A DNA stretch of 64,000 nt, taken from G963676655 sp963678305 (lineage in GTDB: Bacteria > Verrucomicrobiota > Lentisphaeria > Victivallales > Victivallaceae). Positions 61,596-64,000 of the stretch are shown here, piece after piece. A model generated the notes under the pieces. That model made no database searches. It was not told where the DNA came from and worked only from the letters and a program-made list of their open reading frames with translations. Numbering within the stretch: the stretch's first letter is position 1; every line of letters starts with the position of its first letter. The translations under genes were made by a program, and so were the position numbers. The stretch is from positions 310,001-374,000 of the forward strand of contig CAXXVV010000011.1 of assembly GCA_963678305.2 (NCBI GenBank), in the 5' to 3' direction.

Positions 61596-62537
61596 ATGAA
61601 ATTTGTTATTGCCGGCGCCTTGGGACATATCGGCTCAAGACTGCTCCGGGAGCTTGCAGAACTGTATCCAGGCTGTAAAGTCGTCATGATCGATAATATG
61701 ATGACACAGCGTTACTGTTCCCTGTTCAACCTGCCGGCCGGAGCGCAATATAATTTTATTGAAACGGATGTTCTTGACTGCGACATTCTTCCGCTAATCG
61801 AGGATGCCGATGTGGTTTTCCAGCTTGCGGCAATAACCAATGCAGCTGGAAGCTTCGAGATCCAGGAACAGGTTGAGTTCAACAATTTCAATACGACAAA
61901 ACGTATAGCTGATGCCTGCGCAAAAACTGGCACGGCCATGATACACTTGTCATCAACCAGTGTTTACGGCACCCAGAAAGATGTTGTTGATGAAGATTGC
62001 TGTCAAAACGAATTGAAACCACAAAGCCCATATGCGGCAACTAAGTTGAAAGAGGAGTTATATCTTAAGCAATTGGGTCAAAATCACAACTTACGTTTCG
62101 TCACTTTGCGCTTCGGGACAATCTGTGGTATTTCACCGGGAATGCGGTTCCATACAGCAGTCAATAAATTCTGCTGGCAAGCTGTCCACGGACAACCACT
62201 GACCATCTGGCGTACCGCTCTGCATCAAAAACGTCCTTACTTGACTCTGGACGACGCCATAAGTGTCTTTGATTTTATCATCAGGAATTCTCTGTTTGAT
62301 TGTGGAGTTTACAATATTCTCACTGATAATTTAACCGTAAACAATATCATATCATTTATCAAAAAACATATTGACAATATCAATATAAAATATGTCGACA
62401 CTGAAATAATGAATCAACTGTCCTATGAAGTATCCAGAAAAAAAATTGAAGGAAAAAAATTCTCTTTCAGCGGCAGTATTGAAAAGGATATAGATGTCAC
62501 AATCACACTGCTCAAACCGCCGGGAAAAAAGATTTGA
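61596..62537 (+). CDS. NAD-dependent epimerase/dehydratase
   Basis: A 313-residue extended SDR: KFVIAGALGHIGSRLLRELA (an unusual A-x-G-HIGS start instead of TGGxGFIGS), DVVFQLAAITNAAGSFEIQE, LSSTSVYGTQKDVV, YAATKLKEELYLK (catalytic YxxxK), FVTLRFGTICGISPGMRFHT. It is related to NDP-sugar epimerases and dTDP-glucose dehydratases. The last 100 residues are AT-rich and Lys-rich. The stop overlaps the next gene as TTGA. Confidence 0.88.
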   Translation: MKFVIAGALGHIGSRLLRELAELYPGCKVVMIDNMMTQRYCSLFNLPAGAQYNFIETDVLDCDILPLIEDADVVFQLAAITNAAGSFEIQEQVEFNNFNTTKRIADACAKTGTAMIHLSSTSVYGTQKDVVDEDCCQNELKPQSPYAATKLKEELYLKQLGQNHNLRFVTLRFGTICGISPGMRFHTAVNKFCWQAVHGQPLTIWRTALHQKRPYLTLDDAISVFDFIIRNSLFDCGVYNILTDNLTVNNIISFIKKHIDNINIKYVDTEIMNQLSYEVSRKKIEGKKFSFSGSIEKDIDVTITLLKPPGKKI

Positions 62538-63436
62538 CTGACAGCGTCACAAACAATAATCCACAGCTTGTATCTGTCTGCATGCCGATATACAACCGTC
62601 CGGAACTGTTAAAGCGGGCCTTGGACCACTTGCTGGCCCAGAGCCACGAGAACATAGAGATCATCGTTTCGGATGACTGTTCCCCGAACGAGGAAGTAAA
62701 GGAAGTTCTGCTAGCCTATGCGGCCCGGGACGCCAGGATAAAACCGTTCTTTCAACCTGAAAACCTTGGCGAACTCAAAAATCAGGAATTCGTCATCGGC
62801 CGGGCCTCATCTGAATATATAATGATCCACTCGGAAGATGATTATTTGGAGAAAAATTACATAAAAGCCTGTTATGACTTCCTGGCTTCGCACCCGGACT
62901 ACGCGATGGCAACGACTACGTGCATTGTCGAGCCGCAACGACAACGTGCCGCGGAGAGAGGATTCACTCATCCAGAGGCCGGCGAATACCCGATTGCGGA
63001 CCCGGCTCTCCTGGAAGTGGACTCTCCCCGAGCCAGGCACAACAGTCTGTTAATGAAAATCCAGAACTATTTTCTCTACTCGGGCCTGTTGAGAAAAAGC
63101 GTTTACAAATCGATATATAAAAATAACTTCCTCGATTTTGATCGCTATTACCTTGCGGGGATTGCTTATGCCGGTAAAATCGCGACAATAACGGACTGGC
63201 CCGATTCGGCATTTCACCGCGGCGGAATCAATGTTGAAAACGACGTTTATGTCGAGAGGCTGCGTTTATCCTGGTACGATAAAATATTCCCGTATCTTAG
63301 GCAGATTTATTATAGTTACATGGACATCCTGTTCTTTGGACGAATATATAAAGATATGGGATTGATCAAAAGATTTATTTTTGCAAACAAAGTTTTTCTT
63401 CTTAATGTTTATGTTTGGTTGTGCCGTTGCAGATGA
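62534..63436 (+). CDS. Glycosyltransferase family 2
   Basis: A 300-residue GT2 enzyme: LVSVCMPIYNRPELLKRALD, IIVSDDCSPNEEVKEVLLAY, then EYIMIHSEDDYLEKNYIKA with the EDD metal site. It resembles the GT2 gene at 43024 in its motifs (IYNRPELLKRAL against TYNRPDMLKKAL). A TTG start at 62534 is accepted because the protein needs the first strand; no ATG lies before it and the previous gene ends there (TTGA overlap). The C-terminus is hydrophobic. Confidence 0.9.
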   Translation: MTDSVTNNNPQLVSVCMPIYNRPELLKRALDHLLAQSHENIEIIVSDDCSPNEEVKEVLLAYAARDARIKPFFQPENLGELKNQEFVIGRASSEYIMIHSEDDYLEKNYIKACYDFLASHPDYAMATTTCIVEPQRQRAAERGFTHPEAGEYPIADPALLEVDSPRARHNSLLMKIQNYFLYSGLLRKSVYKSIYKNNFLDFDRYYLAGIAYAGKIATITDWPDSAFHRGGINVENDVYVERLRLSWYDKIFPYLRQIYYSYMDILFFGRIYKDMGLIKRFIFANKVFLLNVYVWLCRCR

Positions 63437-64000
63437 TAATGTTTACTATGAGAAAAATGATTAAACACCTGAAAAAGCATTGGATGCTGATGGTTCTGAT
63501 CATCTATGCCATCTGGAGGTGCGGTATTCCAATTTATGTGGACTGGGATAAATTCCACGAACCCGGTTTGAAGAATTTTATTGGACCGGAAACCATTTAT
63601 TTAGAGCTGGCCGAATCGATCCTCAAACGCGGCGAGTATTCCCAGTTGCCGGCGGGCAAACCATACGGCATCAGAACTCCCGGATACTCAATAATAATAG
63701 CCGGATTCCTTGGGCTATTTGGTGATAACTGGGCGGCTGCAATGGCCATTTTTCATGCCGGATGTATTATCTTTGCGGCTGTGTGTGCATATATTATCGG
63801 TACACAATTGCGTTCTCCGCCGGTTGGAGCCTTCGCCGGATTCATGGTCGCAACCTACGCTCCATATCACTTTATAACCTGCGGGTTACTGCGGGAACCG
63901 TTCTGTCTGGCACTTTTTGCCTTGATCATATTGTTGTTGCTTGAACGTTTTTATCGCAAATGGACATATATCGCCCTTGGTTTGCTGATCGGAATGACCG
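63433..64000 (+). CDS. GT-C fold membrane glycosyltransferase, 3' partial
   Basis: The frame opened by ATG at 63433 (overlapping the previous stop as ATGA; ATG at 63439 also possible) runs to the window end, 189 residues. A basic start leads into the first helix (HWMLMVLIIYAIWRCGIPI), then an outer loop with FIGPETIYLELAESILKRGE and GIRTPGYSIIIAG (the PGY pattern of PMT/ArnT-like GT-C enzymes), then helices NWAAAMAIFHAGCIIFAAV and FCLALFALIILLLLERF. It should transfer a sugar from a polyprenyl phosphate carrier outside the inner membrane. It resembles the GT-C gene at 501-2246 in type only. Confidence 0.75.
   Translation, partial: MIMFTMRKMIKHLKKHWMLMVLIIYAIWRCGIPIYVDWDKFHEPGLKNFIGPETIYLELAESILKRGEYSQLPAGKPYGIRTPGYSIIIAGFLGLFGDNWAAAMAIFHAGCIIFAAVCAYIIGTQLRSPPVGAFAGFMVATYAPYHFITCGLLREPFCLALFALIILLLLERFYRKWTYIALGLLIGMT

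Noticed and set aside
1..64000. tRNA or rRNA genes, prophage, restriction or CRISPR-Cas defence system
   Set aside because: I saw no cloverleaf-like tRNA, rRNA block, phage structural gene or defence operon. A tRNA scan would be needed to exclude small RNA genes.

Overview
The window looks like a chromosome segment of a Lentisphaerota (Victivallis-like) bacterium of the PVC group. This is inferred from the gene families, not from a marker gene: pseudopilins with FTLIELLVVIAIIAI leaders next to very large secreted glycosidase-like proteins, formylglycine sulfatases, GntR/LacI regulators, Gfo/Idh/MocA oxidoreductases, an SSS symporter and a REP-type transposase, followed by an ABC-dependent O-antigen locus. 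No rRNA or tRNA gene was recognised.

Region 1 (1-36 kb) is carbohydrate catabolism in small, mostly minus-strand operons. It starts with the end of a sugar isomerase-like gene, a GT-C membrane glycosyltransferase and a MATE exporter. Next come an SSS symporter, an orphan OppB-like permease with a sulfatase, and then two copies of the same layout: GntR-headed regulator, pseudopilin, giant secreted glycosidase (15.2-9.6 kb and 27.9-21.7 kb). Between these lie an alpha-galactosidase/sulfatase pair, an acyltransferase and a RAYT transposase. The region ends with a DUF4838 protein plus a frameshifted ADP-ribosylglycohydrolase-family gene facing an AraC regulator, and an alcohol dehydrogenase/Gfo-Idh-MocA pair facing a LacI regulator. 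Several broken gene ends lie between the intact genes (9.3, 15.5 and 36.1 kb).

Region 2 (36.4-54.7 kb) is a surface-polysaccharide block bounded by long inverted repeats (174 bp left; 258 bp right, the same sequence with an extra 84-bp tandem unit). It holds Wzm and Wzt exporter genes split by a small repeat-bounded GxxExxY cassette. An AT-rich set follows: sugar 3,5-epimerase, C-methyltransferase, ketoreductase-like SDR, CmcI-like methyltransferase, and GT2, GT11, GT2 and GT2 transferases. After a lone antisense radical SAM gene comes a GC-richer run of four glycosyltransferases, ending in a XerC/D-type recombinase, a decayed regulator and an SGNH-like membrane protein.

Region 3 (54.8-64 kb) is a second polysaccharide operon with an EPS-type winged-helix regulator, a Wzx-like flippase, a C-methyltransferase, the tail of a lost DegT/DnrJ aminotransferase, a cupin epimerase, three SDR epimerases, a methyltransferase, a GT2 and a truncated GT-C protein. 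Both polysaccharide operons share a head layout: a sigma70-like promoter with TATATT, then a 16-bp element TGACGGGGCGGAGCGT about 90 bp before the first start codon. The element closely resembles the JUMPstart/ops element used by RfaH-type antiterminators.
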